From JAPLFM01 sp964650885 (GTDB lineage: Bacteria > Bacteroidota > Ignavibacteria > Kapaibacteriales > UBA2268), in contig CAZYXG010000044.1 of the NCBI GenBank assembly GCA_964650885.1, positions 1 through 22,701 on the forward strand: a stretch of 22,701 nucleotides of DNA, given 5' to 3'. The notes under the pieces are model-generated. The model was given only the letters and a program-made list of their open reading frames with translations. It was not told the origin of the DNA and ran no database searches. Positions 7,470 through 15,328 of this stretch are shown here, one piece after another; position 1 is the stretch's first letter; each line of letters begins with the position of its first letter. The position numbers and the translations under genes are program-made.

Positions 7470-8365
7470 ATTTTCATTTGTAGTTTTAAAGAAAGTATTC
7501 CAGCACTTAAAGTGCTAAATGTAAATCCAAATTCGCTTTCAGCTTTTAATATAATTAGCCCACCTCGGTGCGGACGTTTTGCTTTTTGCACTAATGATTC
7601 GTAAGGAACTTCTGTAATTAAATTTTTATTTAGATTCAAAGTATCGGCTATAGTGCAAGCTATTTCATATCTATTTAAGTAGTCTTTTCCTGCAATATTA
7701 TAAATACCACGAAGATTTCTCTCTATTATTTTGAATACACCATAAGCAATATCGTCTGCAAAGGTAGGATTGCAATACTGCCCATTTATGATTTTTATTT
7801 CTTTCTTTTCCAAAAGAGATTCCAACACCCACCGAACAAAATCATTTTTCCCATAGCTTGAAATACCATAGACAACATTTGTACGAATGATTGCATAGTT
7901 CACTAAATTACCAATTACAAAGTTGTCCGCTGCTAGTTTTGTTTTGCCATAATAACTGATTGGGTCAGGCAAATCATATTCAGAATAAGGACCTTTTTCC
8001 CCATTGAATATATAATCAGTAGAAAAAGTAATTAGTTTAGCATTGATTTTATTGGCAATTCCAACTAAAGATTCTACAACTTTCGTGTTTATTTCCGAAG
8101 CTATTTTCTTTTCATCTTCACACAAATCTACGTTTGTCATAGCGGCAGTATTGATAATTACATCTGGTTTCTCATCTAGTATTATCTTTTTTAGTAGTTT
8201 CTTCTCTGCCAAATCAAACTTTGCTACTTTAGTTCTGTTGTTATAAATTCTAATAGTTTCGCCAGATGTTGTTTGAAGCACCAAATCCCAATCTGTTTCT
8301 TTAGAAAGAAACTTAGTAATTGCTTCACCAACTTTTCCCGTAGCACCTGTAATAAATATTTTCAT
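7466..8365 (-). CDS. RmlD-like dTDP-4-dehydrorhamnose reductase family protein
   Basis: This is an extended short-chain dehydrogenase/reductase of 299 residues. It has a Rossmann motif GATGKVG at 7-13, INTAAMTNVDLCE near 71-83, FSTDYIFNG at 114-122 and the YGKTK catalytic pair (Tyr139, Lys143). This order is typical of RmlD, which reduces dTDP-4-keto-rhamnose, but other NAD(P)-dependent sugar-nucleotide reductases of the family look the same at this level. I chose the ATG at 8365 because the Rossmann strand MKIFITG starts there. The frame is open further upstream to 8473, but that would read through the two parS-like palindromes and the mnmG 3' end. It is co-directional with mnmG and translationally coupled to hldA, fitting polysaccharide precursor supply. 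Confidence 0.8.
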   Translation of the reverse strand: MKIFITGATGKVGEAITKFLSKETDWDLVLQTTSGETIRIYNNRTKVAKFDLAEKKLLKKIILDEKPDVIINTAAMTNVDLCEDEKKIASEINTKVVESLVGIANKINAKLITFSTDYIFNGEKGPYSEYDLPDPISYYGKTKLAADNFVIGNLVNYAIIRTNVVYGISSYGKNDFVRWVLESLLEKKEIKIINGQYCNPTFADDIAYGVFKIIERNLRGIYNIAGKDYLNRYEIACTIADTLNLNKNLITEVPYESLVQKAKRPHRGGLIILKAESEFGFTFSTLSAGILSLKLQMKI

Positions 8366-8372
8366 TCTTTTT

Positions 8373-8390
8373 ATGTTCCACGTGGAACAT
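8373..8390. other. parS: parS-like ParB-binding site 1
   Basis: The perfect 18-bp palindrome ATGTTCCACGTGGAACAT contains the 16-bp core TGTTCCACGTGGAACA (8374-8389). This is the GTTCCAC half-site form of chromosomal parS, differing from the B. subtilis-type core TGTTTCACGTGAAACA only at one symmetric pair of positions. It lies between the RmlD-like start and the mnmG stop. parS is bound by ParB, which loads and spreads as a CTP clamp to help segregate origins. Identity is by sequence match and location; parA and parB are not in the window. Confidence 0.85.
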
Positions 8391-8409
8391 TCTTGTATGG
8401 TTAAAAAAT

Positions 8410-8427
8410 ATGTTCCACGTGGAACAT
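8410..8427. other. parS: parS-like ParB-binding site 2
   Basis: This is an identical 18-bp palindrome to that at 8373-8390, 37 bp away start to start. Its last base is the first base (plus-strand numbering) of the mnmG stop codon at 8427-8429. Two exact copies of an 18-bp perfect palindrome in a 55-bp non-coding gap cannot be chance. The spacing is about 3.5 helical turns, so the sites face opposite sides of the DNA. Confidence 0.85.
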
Positions 8428-10286
8428 TATTTAAAGTATAAAGATAAAATCGAAACATCTGATGCAGAAACACCAGGAATTCTTGACGCTTGTCCGAGCG
8501 ACATTGGTCTGATTTTGCTTAGTTTTTCTCTTGCTTCGGTAGATAAAGAATTAAGAGCTGAATAATCGAAGTCAATTGGCAGTTGCTTATTCTCATTGTT
8601 TAAGAATAAGTTTATCTCCCTTTTTTGTCTTTCTATATATCCTTCGTATTTTATTTCTATTTCTAAAGTTTTAGCTAAATCTTTGTTGTACCAAAACGGC
8701 AATAAAGAATTGTTATAATTTAAATCTATAAGTTTAGTTAATTCCACATTGGAACGTTTGGTTAAAGAATAAAAGTCTGTCTTTTGGGACACTTCACTTT
8801 CGCCTACACTTTGTAAATATGGATTAACGTTTTCTTTTTCAATCTTACTTTCTTTCACTCTTCTGTAGCCATCTGCTACTAAATCATCTTTTCTTGTTTG
8901 TTCTGTTAAATCTAAATTAGAAACCAAACCAATCCTATTTCCATATTTCATCAATCGAGAATAAGCATTGTCTTGTCTGAGTAGCAAGCGATATTCTGCA
9001 AGTGATGTAAATATTCGATAAGGTTCTTCAGTGTTTTTATTTACTAAGTCATCTATCAATACTCCGATATAAGCTTCGGAGCGTTTGAGTATTAATGGCT
9101 CTTCGTTTTTAATCTTAAGTGCCGCATTTATTCCAGCTATCAATCCTTGCGAAGCAGCTTCTTCATAACCAGAAGTTCCGTTGATTTGTCCTGCAAAGTA
9201 TAATCCAGAAATTGCTTTAGTTTCAAGTGTAAATTTCAATTGGTAGGGATAGAAAAAGTCATACTCAACTGCATATCCCCACTTACTTATTTCACATTTT
9301 TCTAAACCTGAAATAGAGCGAAGTCCCCTTTCTTGAATTTCTGTTGGTAAACTAGTAGAAAAACCATTTACGTATATTGAATCTGTGTTTATTCCTTCTG
9401 GTTCAAGTAGTACTTTGTGGCTATCACGATCTGAAAATCTATTAATTTTGTCTTCAATTGATGGGCAATATCTTGGTCCAGCACCTTGAATTCTACCAGT
9501 AAACATAGGAGAACGTTCAAATCCTTCTTTTAAAATATCGTGTGTTTCTTGATTAGTGGCTGTTTGATAGCAAGCAATTTTATTTTTAACTCCAGCAGAT
9601 TTATAAGAGAATGGCTTAGGATTTTCATCGCCAGGTTCTAGCTTAACTTTGCTGAAATCAATACTTCCTTTTTTTATTCTAGGCGGAGTACCAGTTTTTA
9701 ACCTGCCTTTCTCTAACCCATAAGAAGCTAGTAAATCAGATATTTTATCAGATGAAGGTTCGCCCACTCGTCCACCTCGTACTTGTTCTTCGCCAGTATG
9801 CATTACACCATTTAGGAATGTACCAGCACAAAGTATCAATGCTTTGCATTTAAGTGTAACACCTGAATCAGTCACTACTCCAGTTACTTTATCCTTGTCT
9901 ATAAGTACCTCTAAAGCAGTGCCAGAAAGGATTGACAGGTTATTCTGTGGTAATAGGGTTTGTTTCACATAAAGTGGATATAAATCTTTATCAATTTGTG
10001 CACGAGGAGACCAAATTGCAGGCCCCTTGGAGATATTCAGCATTTTGAATTGCAAACCAGCTTTATCTGCCAATATTCCCATTTCGCCACCAAGTGCATC
10101 AATTTCCTTCACTAAGTGACCTTTGGCAGTGCCACCAATAGATGGATTGCACGAAGGACGACCCATAGTATCAATTGACATTGTTAGCAATGCAACATTA
10201 AGCCCCATACGTGAGGCAGAAAGTGATGCTTCAATACCTGCGTGTCCTGCACCAACTACAATTATATCGTAATTTATTTCTTTCAT
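8427..10286 (-). CDS. mnmG: tRNA uridine 5-carboxymethylaminomethyl modification enzyme MnmG (GidA)
   Basis: MnmG with MnmE installs the (carboxymethyl)aminomethyl group on U34 of certain tRNAs, using FAD. The 619-residue length is normal. The FAD-binding motif GAGHAG is at 12-17, followed by the signature GRPSCNPSIGGTAKGHLVKE (42-61), then GTFLNGVMHTGEE, LKTGTPPRI and FTSLAEYRLLLRQDNAYSRL, all strongly conserved. The gene start overlaps the stop of the upstream MCE gene by one base (TAATG), so the two are probably translationally coupled. In many genomes mnmG sits near rsmG, parA, parB and the origin. The parS-like pair at its 3' end agrees with that, though rsmG is not adjacent here. Confidence 0.97.
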   Translation of the reverse strand: MKEINYDIIVVGAGHAGIEASLSASRMGLNVALLTMSIDTMGRPSCNPSIGGTAKGHLVKEIDALGGEMGILADKAGLQFKMLNISKGPAIWSPRAQIDKDLYPLYVKQTLLPQNNLSILSGTALEVLIDKDKVTGVVTDSGVTLKCKALILCAGTFLNGVMHTGEEQVRGGRVGEPSSDKISDLLASYGLEKGRLKTGTPPRIKKGSIDFSKVKLEPGDENPKPFSYKSAGVKNKIACYQTATNQETHDILKEGFERSPMFTGRIQGAGPRYCPSIEDKINRFSDRDSHKVLLEPEGINTDSIYVNGFSTSLPTEIQERGLRSISGLEKCEISKWGYAVEYDFFYPYQLKFTLETKAISGLYFAGQINGTSGYEEAASQGLIAGINAALKIKNEEPLILKRSEAYIGVLIDDLVNKNTEEPYRIFTSLAEYRLLLRQDNAYSRLMKYGNRIGLVSNLDLTEQTRKDDLVADGYRRVKESKIEKENVNPYLQSVGESEVSQKTDFYSLTKRSNVELTKLIDLNYNNSLLPFWYNKDLAKTLEIEIKYEGYIERQKREINLFLNNENKQLPIDFDYSALNSLSTEAREKLSKIRPMSLGQASRIPGVSASDVSILSLYFK

Positions 10287-11230
10287 TAAGGTCGAGTACC
10301 CAATCTAACATTAACGTTAACACCATTCTTATTAATAAAATCTACTAATTCAGAGATTTTCATAAATGTAGTATCCATCTTTAAAGCAAACTCTTTGTCG
10401 TAAAGAAGTTTGTTGACAGCTCCACCATTTGTCTTAATATCTTTAGTAATGCTGTTTAAATCAGTTATGAGTGTATTTGCCGAACTAACTGTGCCATCTA
10501 CACCTTTTATAAGCCCACGGGCTTCTTTGATTGTAAGTTTTAATTCAGAGAATAAAGTGTCCACGTTGTCGGTGTTGTTGTGTATAGCTTCTTTCAAATC
10601 TTTAGTAATAGAGCTAATGTCCTTCAAAGATTTATCTAAGTTCGCATAGTTGCTGGAAAGCAGCCTATTTACATCGCTTGTGATGGCAGTAAGCTGAGCT
10701 ACAGATTTGACAATGTTACTAAATAATGTATCATTTGCGAAGATTTTATTCAAATTTACTGATATTGAATCCAGTCGTCTAACCAAATTGATTGCATCTC
10801 CACTTACTTCGCCAAGCATTGCTACCATATCGCCAATATCTGCAGTGTTCTTGCCTTTCATTTCACCAGAAAGAGAGAATTTATTCTGTCCAATTCCAGG
10901 GATAATTTCTATTTTCTTGCCACCAGTGATTTCAAGTATAGTAATTTTTGCCGATGCATCTTCTTTCAAATCATCGGTGTTATCAAGCACGATCGATACC
11001 AACACACCACCATTGTTCACTTCTACGGCAGTAACATTACCTCTTTTAACTCCATTTATAACAACGGGAGAAGATACTTTGATTCCACCAGCATTATCAA
11101 AACGAATTCTAACTAAGTTGTTTTGACCAGAAAAATTAAAACCCTGTCCTAATATTAGTCCAACGATAAGAATCGCCAAACCAATTATAGAAACTAGACC
11201 TACTTTGAGTTCATTATTTTGTTTATTCAT
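10286..11230 (-). CDS. MlaD/MCE family lipid-transport protein
   Basis: This 314-residue protein is anchored by one N-terminal transmembrane helix (about 9-29). One MCE/MlaD domain follows (about 37-115, with RIRFDNAGGIKVSSPVVING and a GGKKIEI strand), and then a long helical tail (about 130-300). MCE proteins form periplasmic hexameric channels that carry phospholipids between membranes with an ABC transporter (MlaE permease, MlaF ATPase). Neither partner is in the window. It may follow a promoter in the gap above 11230. Its stop overlaps the mnmG start by one base, an odd functional pairing that looks like simple operon packing. The exact lipid substrate is unknown. Confidence 0.88.
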   Translation of the reverse strand: MNKQNNELKVGLVSIIGLAILIVGLILGQGFNFSGQNNLVRIRFDNAGGIKVSSPVVINGVKRGNVTAVEVNNGGVLVSIVLDNTDDLKEDASAKITILEITGGKKIEIIPGIGQNKFSLSGEMKGKNTADIGDMVAMLGEVSGDAINLVRRLDSISVNLNKIFANDTLFSNIVKSVAQLTAITSDVNRLLSSNYANLDKSLKDISSITKDLKEAIHNNTDNVDTLFSELKLTIKEARGLIKGVDGTVSSANTLITDLNSITKDIKTNGGAVNKLLYDKEFALKMDTTFMKISELVDFINKNGVNVNVRLGTRP

Positions 11231-11310
11231 TGCTCAGATTGATTGCTTAGATTGTTATACTGTATTACTTTAAATATAAAGTTTGAATTTTAATAGATTG
11301 GATTAACCCA

Positions 11311-11503
11311 ATGAACAAAAAACTAAACTCTGTTATTTCTAGTATAACAAAAATAAAGCATTTATTTGATAAAACGATGTATGAAATTGTAAGATTTGCT
11401 GAAAAATCACAAAAAGAGAGGTAAATTAGAATATTTAATTCCAATTAGTACTACAATAAGGGAAAGTAGAGTAGAAGAAAAAGAGATTGAACAAGATTTA
11501 TAA
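11311..11503 (+). pseudogene. Small plus-strand ORF, possibly frameshifted
   Basis: An ATG at 11311 opens a 37-codon frame (MNKKLNSVISS...) ending at TAA 11424. A second frame becomes open across the AAAAA run near 11411-11415 and continues (KKRGKLEYLIPISTT... ending EQDL) to a TAA at 11501-11503. Joined by a one-base shift they would give a basic peptide of about 63 residues with an acidic tail. The second half stops two bases short of the convergent FlgM-like stop. The TAAAGTTT octamer of a sigma-28 -35 box lies at 11277-11284, but the matching -10 is poor. I recognise no family. It may be a decayed gene, a sequencing slip or chance. Confidence 0.3.
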
Positions 11504-11505
11504 TA

Positions 11506-11757
11506 TTATAGACCGTCAATCTCTTTTAATAATTTTTCGGAAACAGAGCGAAGCACATCAGGATTATCATAGAAACCCTGAGCTATTTTAGCACGAATTG
11601 GTTGCAATTTTAAAGCTTCAGCAGAAATTTCTAATTTATCTGATGATTCTTTTACTTTCGCTTCTTTCGATTCTTCTCTGTAGGCAGACACTTTTTTATT
11701 TGACTTACTGTCAGTGCCATTTAATGCATTTCCTCTATTTAAAGAATCTATATTCAT
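11506..11757 (-). CDS. flgM: FlgM-like anti-sigma-28 factor
   Basis: FlgM binds the flagellar sigma factor FliA (sigma-28) and blocks late flagellar genes until the hook is finished. The 83-residue protein has a polar, probably disordered first half and a C-terminal part (about 40-83: SDKLEISAEALK, then IRAKIAQGFYDNP, then VSEKLLKEI) that follows the FlgM pattern of a Ser-rich lead-in, an R-x-x-I-x-x-G-x-Y segment and a final helix. The start at 11757 is preferred over an upstream Met (11802) because a TTGGAG Shine-Dalgarno sequence precedes it at the right distance and a perfect sigma-28 promoter ends 80 bp upstream. It closes the flagellin-fliS-fliD-flaG cluster. Assignment is by pattern and context, not by a database hit. 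Confidence 0.7.
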   Translation of the reverse strand: MNIDSLNRGNALNGTDSKSNKKVSAYREESKEAKVKESSDKLEISAEALKLQPIRAKIAQGFYDNPDVLRSVSEKLLKEIDGL

Positions 11758-11836
11758 ATTATTCTCCAAGACAACTAAGATTATTAAACGGGTACCAAAC
11801 AAACCGATTTTGCCATAGTAAACCTATTTAGCTAGA

Positions 11837-11863
11837 TTATCGGCAAACTATCTTAAAACTTTA
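11837..11863 (-). promoter_or_regulatory. Sigma-28 (FliA) promoter of the FlgM-like gene
   Basis: Read on the minus strand, TAAAGTTT (11863-11856), 11 spacer bases and GCCGATAA (11844-11837) match the FliA consensus TAAAGTTT-N11-GCCGATAA at all 16 positions with the standard spacing. Transcription should start near 11830, giving a leader of about 70 nt. It lies in the gap between flaG and the FlgM-like gene. Confidence 0.92.
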
Positions 11864-11885
11864 ACTAAATAAAAAGAAATAATCG

Positions 11886-12275
11886 CTAAATAGTAACATC
11901 AGCAATATTTTTTCCAACTGCATTGGCTGAAACGATTCTAGCAATTTTCAGAGAAATCTCGGCTGGAAACTGACGAATCACTTCCTTAGTTTGATCATTG
12001 ATAATTTTCATAATCATTTGATTAGAGTCTTTATCCTTAGCAAACTCAATTGCAATTGATTTATCGTCAAGCAAACTTTTAATGCTTTCTGCTAAATCGT
12101 TATAGTCAACTTTTTTAGTTTCTTCCTTTTCAACATTATTCTTCTTAAGCTTTTCATTTGCAAAAGAGTTATCTTTCTCCAATGTTTCAGATTGTCTTCT
12201 ATCGCTATAATTTGAAAGTAAATTATCGAATTGTTCGATAGATATTGGTTGAACGCTGTTTATTCCATTAATCAT
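11886..12275 (-). CDS. flaG: FlaG family flagellar protein
   Basis: FlaG proteins influence flagellar filament length; the mechanism is poorly known. The 129-residue protein has a variable charged N-terminal half and a C-terminal FlaG domain (about 60-125). The domain shows the pattern IAIEFAKDKDSNQMIMKI, then NDQTKEVIRQFPAEISLKIA, which corresponds to the family's conserved L-x-F and T-x-E-V-I-R-Q-I-P motifs. It lies between fliD and the FlgM-like gene on the same strand, the usual flaG-fliD-fliS neighbourhood. An AGGAGAGG ribosome site stands just upstream of the ATG. Confidence 0.88.
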   Translation of the reverse strand: MINGINSVQPISIEQFDNLLSNYSDRRQSETLEKDNSFANEKLKKNNVEKEETKKVDYNDLAESIKSLLDDKSIAIEFAKDKDSNQMIMKIINDQTKEVIRQFPAEISLKIARIVSANAVGKNIADVTI

Positions 12276-12316
12276 GACAACCTCTCCTAATTTTAATAAA
12301 GGTTGATTTTTTATAA

Positions 12317-13723
12317 CTATGCTTGTCCAATTAAACTAGAAGCTGAGCCGTATTGACTTTGCGCTTCTAAGTAAATTTTTAAAGTATTTTCGTATTGTTT
12401 CTTAGTGTTTTCAGCTTGTCTATCAATTAAGCTTGAAGTACTGTCATACTTAGCTTTCATATCAGTGATTTGCTTGCTGATTGATAAAGTTTTATTCTTT
12501 ATTATACCTGTGTCGCCTTTCAAAGTAGAAATGGCAGTTGTAACTTTTTTAACAAAACCATTAGGATCTGTAAAAATCGATTTGATTTTGTCAGGATTAT
12601 CTTTTAAAACTGTCTTAAACAAATCAGTATCTGAAATAGATAACATTCCATTTTTATCTGCTTTAATACCAATTGAAGAAAGATACAAACTTGTACCAGA
12701 TGAATCAGTACTCATTGACGAAGATGCTAAACTTCTCAATGTAGAGCTCAAACTTGTGATAGATGGTTCGCTTCTTCTAACGTTTTTATCGCCTTTAGAA
12801 GTATTCAGCAAATCATTATAACTATTCAAAAATGGTTGAATAAAACTCTTTACAGTATCAAAATCTTCTGAAACAGTCAAATTCAAAGATTGAGATGTAG
12901 CATCTTGAGCTTTTATCAATGTAATAGTAGTACCAGAAAGAACGTCATTTAAAGTATTAGATGAATTAGTAATTTCAATTCCGTTAATATCAGCTTTTGC
13001 ATTTAAATCAGCAACATTTGCTTTAGAAAAACCTGCACTAGTGGTACTAGAAGCAGTTCTAGAAGCAACGCTTGGATTCACAATTGCAGAAGTAATTCCA
13101 ACTTTTTGTAAAATATTTCCATCTGTAAAGTTTAGCTTGAAATCTTCCCCAGTGCCACCAGCAGTAAAAACAATTTTACCAGTAGTGCTTGTATCTTTGA
13201 TTACAGCAGCAGTCACTTTAGTATCTTTTATACCATTCAAAGCAGAAGCAATTTTTTTCAATGCTTGCTCATTTGTTTCATTTCCAGTAAATTCAATTTC
13301 AGCAGAATAAGATTTAGAATTTACAGTAAAAGAAATAGTTTCCTTGCCAGTAATTCCAAAGCTATCAGCTAATGTATTTCTCGCACTAACCAATCTATCG
13401 TTAGTAGCAAGTTGATTTACTTTCAAAGTACTAATTCCATTTACAGCATCTTTAGTAGCTGAGACAGATGCATAAGATGCATCAGAAACATCTACTTTTT
13501 TAGAAGAAAACTTATCAGAAATATTATCTGCACTGTATTTATCAGTTTCAGAAATAACACTATTTAACTTTGAATTAATAGTATTAAAGAATCTAGAAGT
13601 ATTTTCTAAACCAGTTTGTTTTCTCTTGATACTATCAAGTTTGAATTGCTGCGTTCTTTTAAACGCATCAGCAATTTGTTGAGTTTGGCCAGAAGTTGAA
13701 GTTCCACCTAATGATGACGCCAT
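12317..13723 (-). CDS. fliD: Flagellar filament cap protein FliD
   Basis: FliD (HAP2) forms the cap at the filament tip and folds incoming flagellin into place. The 468-residue protein starts with the helical D0/D1 region, in which KRTQQFKLDSIKRKQTGLE resembles the family's A-x-x-x-P-x-x-x-L-x-x-x-x segment. It has central beta domains (about 125-290, with FTVNSKSYSAEIEF and DINGIEITNSSNTLNDVLSG), the conserved LTVSEDFDTVKSFIQPFLN stretch and a C-terminal coiled coil (about 390-460) ending in QSQYGSASSLIGQ. It contains no cysteine. It sits between fliS and flaG. There is no strong Shine-Dalgarno sequence; GGTATAAT precedes the ATG. Confidence 0.92.
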   Translation of the reverse strand: MASSLGGTSTSGQTQQIADAFKRTQQFKLDSIKRKQTGLENTSRFFNTINSKLNSVISETDKYSADNISDKFSSKKVDVSDASYASVSATKDAVNGISTLKVNQLATNDRLVSARNTLADSFGITGKETISFTVNSKSYSAEIEFTGNETNEQALKKIASALNGIKDTKVTAAVIKDTSTTGKIVFTAGGTGEDFKLNFTDGNILQKVGITSAIVNPSVASRTASSTTSAGFSKANVADLNAKADINGIEITNSSNTLNDVLSGTTITLIKAQDATSQSLNLTVSEDFDTVKSFIQPFLNSYNDLLNTSKGDKNVRRSEPSITSLSSTLRSLASSSMSTDSSGTSLYLSSIGIKADKNGMLSISDTDLFKTVLKDNPDKIKSIFTDPNGFVKKVTTAISTLKGDTGIIKNKTLSISKQITDMKAKYDSTSSLIDRQAENTKKQYENTLKIYLEAQSQYGSASSLIGQA

Positions 13724-13760
13724 ATTATACCTATATTTGTTTAATATTAATCATTATTAG

Positions 13761-14114
13761 TTACTCTAACTCAAAAGCTTTAGCCCAAGTATCACGCAAT
13801 TCTTGTATGATATTCAATGCTTCATCAAATTTTTTCTGGAATATGCACCTTTGGCAATATTCATAAAGTCTATATAATCTTGTTGATGTTTCCTCAATTT
13901 CAAAGTTGAGAGCACCCATCAATTCAATTAATACTTTGCTCATTTTTTGAACATCTTTTCTCTTACAGCTTACTATGAATAGATCATACATTTTAAGAAT
14001 GATTTTTTCTTTACTCCAAGAGAGAACTTCCTGTTCAATATACGATGGAACTCTACCGTCACGTTTGCCGCCGTAAGCTTTACTTGCTGCAAGTTGTTGA
14101 GCTGCTGTTGCCAT
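13761..14114 (-). CDS. fliS: Flagellar export chaperone FliS
   Basis: FliS binds the C-terminus of flagellin in the cytoplasm, keeps it from polymerising and passes it to the export gate. The 117-residue length is typical. The sequence is all-helical. VLSWSKEKIILKMYDLFIVSC (residues 30-50) matches the first conserved helix, ELMGALNFE with LYRLYEYC the middle, and IIQELRDTWAKAFE the C-terminal helix. It lies directly between flagellin and fliD. An AGGAAG ribosome site precedes the ATG. A strong hairpin separates it from flagellin, so its expression from the flagellin promoter depends on partial readthrough. Confidence 0.92.
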   Translation of the reverse strand: MATAAQQLAASKAYGGKRDGRVPSYIEQEVLSWSKEKIILKMYDLFIVSCKRKDVQKMSKVLIELMGALNFEIEETSTRLYRLYEYCQRCIFQKKFDEALNIIQELRDTWAKAFELE

Positions 14115-14143
14115 TCACTACTTCCTTGTATTTAACTAAATTA

Positions 14144-14173
14144 TGGAAAGACAGAAATTAATCTGCCTTTCCA
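14144..14173 (-). terminator. Hairpin between flagellin and fliS
   Basis: TGGAAAG (14144-14150) pairs with CTTTCCA (14167-14173). After one mismatch, CAGA (14152-14155) pairs with TCTG (14162-14165) around an AATTAA loop, for 11 paired bases in total. On the minus strand it is followed by ATAATTTAG, not a clean T run. It probably sets the 3' end of an abundant flagellin mRNA or acts as a leaky attenuator for fliS-fliD-flaG. Confidence 0.7.
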
Positions 14174-14212
14174 AATATCAAAAAGTGAGCCAAACTTATA
14201 TTAATCAGTTAA

Positions 14213-15178
14213 TTATCTGAATAATGATAAGTATTGCGATGGTGCTTGATTTGCTTGTGACAAAGACACCAACGACGATTGTTGCAAGAATTGTGATTTC
14301 ACCAAACTCAATTGCTCTGAAGCAACATCTGCATCTTCCAATCTTGAGATAGCCGATTTGTAGTTTGTGATTTGTGAAGTCAACAATTCTTCTTGAGAAT
14401 TCAAGCGGACTTGAATACCACCAAGATAAGAGGCAACTTTGTTAACGTTATTTAAAGAATCTGCAAGACTAGTTATTGTAGCTTCTACTTGTGTATCACC
14501 AAAGATACCTAAATTAGTAGAAGAAACGCTATTCAAATCTTGTAAATTTAAGCCAGTCACTCCAGCAAAACTAGTTGCTACAGCACCCGCACCAGAAGCA
14601 TTAGTTGCATCATTAGTTGCATTTAAGTTAAAATTGTTACTTTCAACATTGAAGTCGCTATTGCTTGTAGTCAAATCAACTTCAATATTCAATAGTCTAT
14701 TATTTGCATAATATCCTACTGTCCAATCTCCTGAATAAGCACCTTGCAATAACTGACGACCACCGAAAACAGTAGAGTCAGTGATGAATTGGATTTGTTG
14801 AGCAAGTCTATAAGCACCTTTTGCAAGAGCAACTTTCTCATCTGTTCCCAATGCACCCGAAGAAGCGATAGCTGCGGCATCTTTGATTTCTGTTAAAAGA
14901 CCATTGATGTTATCCAAAGCATCTTGAGAGATTGCAGTTACGTTTTTAGCTTCGCCAACCGCATTCAAAGAAGCTTTCAAAGCACCATTTCTTGCACCTA
15001 AGGCACGAGAAGTGATATAACCAGATACATCATCTGCAGCTGAGTTAATTCTTTTACCAGTTGATAATCTCAACTGACGGTTTGCAATATTGTTTGATGC
15101 AGATAGCAATGCATTATAAGCATTCTCTGCAGGTATATTTGTACGGATCCTTGATCCGCCAGATATGGCTGTTGGCAT
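14213..15178 (-). CDS. fliC: Flagellin
   Basis: This is the filament subunit, exported through the flagellar type III apparatus. The 321-residue protein has the conserved N-terminal helices (LRLSTGKRINSAADDVSGY, about 36-54) and the C-terminal helices (SRLEDADVASEQLSLVKSQF, then QANQAPSQYLSLFR at the end). The middle is short and variable (about 155-225, Asn/Ser/Thr-rich), so outer domains D2/D3 are small. The N-terminus is slightly extended and begins MPTAISGGSRIRTNIPAENA before the first helix. A good GGAGG ribosome site (minus strand) and a sigma-28 promoter lie upstream. It heads the fliS-fliD-flaG cluster. Only one flagellin gene is visible here. Confidence 0.96.
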   Translation of the reverse strand: MPTAISGGSRIRTNIPAENAYNALLSASNNIANRQLRLSTGKRINSAADDVSGYITSRALGARNGALKASLNAVGEAKNVTAISQDALDNINGLLTEIKDAAAIASSGALGTDEKVALAKGAYRLAQQIQFITDSTVFGGRQLLQGAYSGDWTVGYYANNRLLNIEVDLTTSNSDFNVESNNFNLNATNDATNASGAGAVATSFAGVTGLNLQDLNSVSSTNLGIFGDTQVEATITSLADSLNNVNKVASYLGGIQVRLNSQEELLTSQITNYKSAISRLEDADVASEQLSLVKSQFLQQSSLVSLSQANQAPSQYLSLFR

Positions 15179-15250
15179 AATAACCTCCGTGTATAATTAA
15201 ATTTGTACCGGGCTTCCTGCCAACAAAATTCTTTTTTCCTTATATTTCCA
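15179..15250 (-). promoter_or_regulatory. Flagellin 5' leader with GGA motifs
   Basis: A leader of about 65 nt is predicted from the sigma-28 start point near 15244. It carries the ribosome site CACGGAGGTT (15181-15190) and, about 22 nt further up, GGCAGGAAGCC (15211-15221), which can fold as a 3-bp GGC/GCC hairpin with GGA in the loop. Two GGA elements, one in the ribosome site and one upstream in a hairpin loop, is the arrangement bound by CsrA in the flagellin leader of Bacillus. Whether a CsrA/FliW pair exists in this organism is unknown. Confidence 0.4.
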
Positions 15251-15277
15251 TTTTCGACAAAGTAAATTGAAACTTTA
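15251..15277 (-). promoter_or_regulatory. Sigma-28 (FliA) promoter of flagellin
   Basis: On the minus strand, TAAAGTTT (15277-15270), 11 bases and GTCGAAAA (15258-15251). The -35 octamer is a perfect match to the FliA consensus, the spacing is exact, and the -10 agrees at six of eight positions. It lies 73 bp upstream of the flagellin ATG. Confidence 0.88.
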
Positions 15278-15328
15278 GAAATATATTTTATTTTTATGAA
15301 ATAATTATAATCTTAATGTTTATTTTAT

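Noticed and set aside
8366..8473. N-terminal extension of the RmlD-like frame back to 8473
   Set aside because: The added 36 residues translate the parS palindromes and the mnmG 3' end; the Rossmann fold starts exactly at the ATG at 8365.
11758..11802. Longer start for the FlgM-like gene at 11802
   Set aside because: The extra residues are hydrophobic and unlike FlgM; the ATG at 11757 has a proper ribosome site.
14160..14210. Sigma-28 promoter for fliS
   Set aside because: ATAAGTTT is present on the minus strand, but no GCCGATAA-like -10 lies at 11-base spacing.
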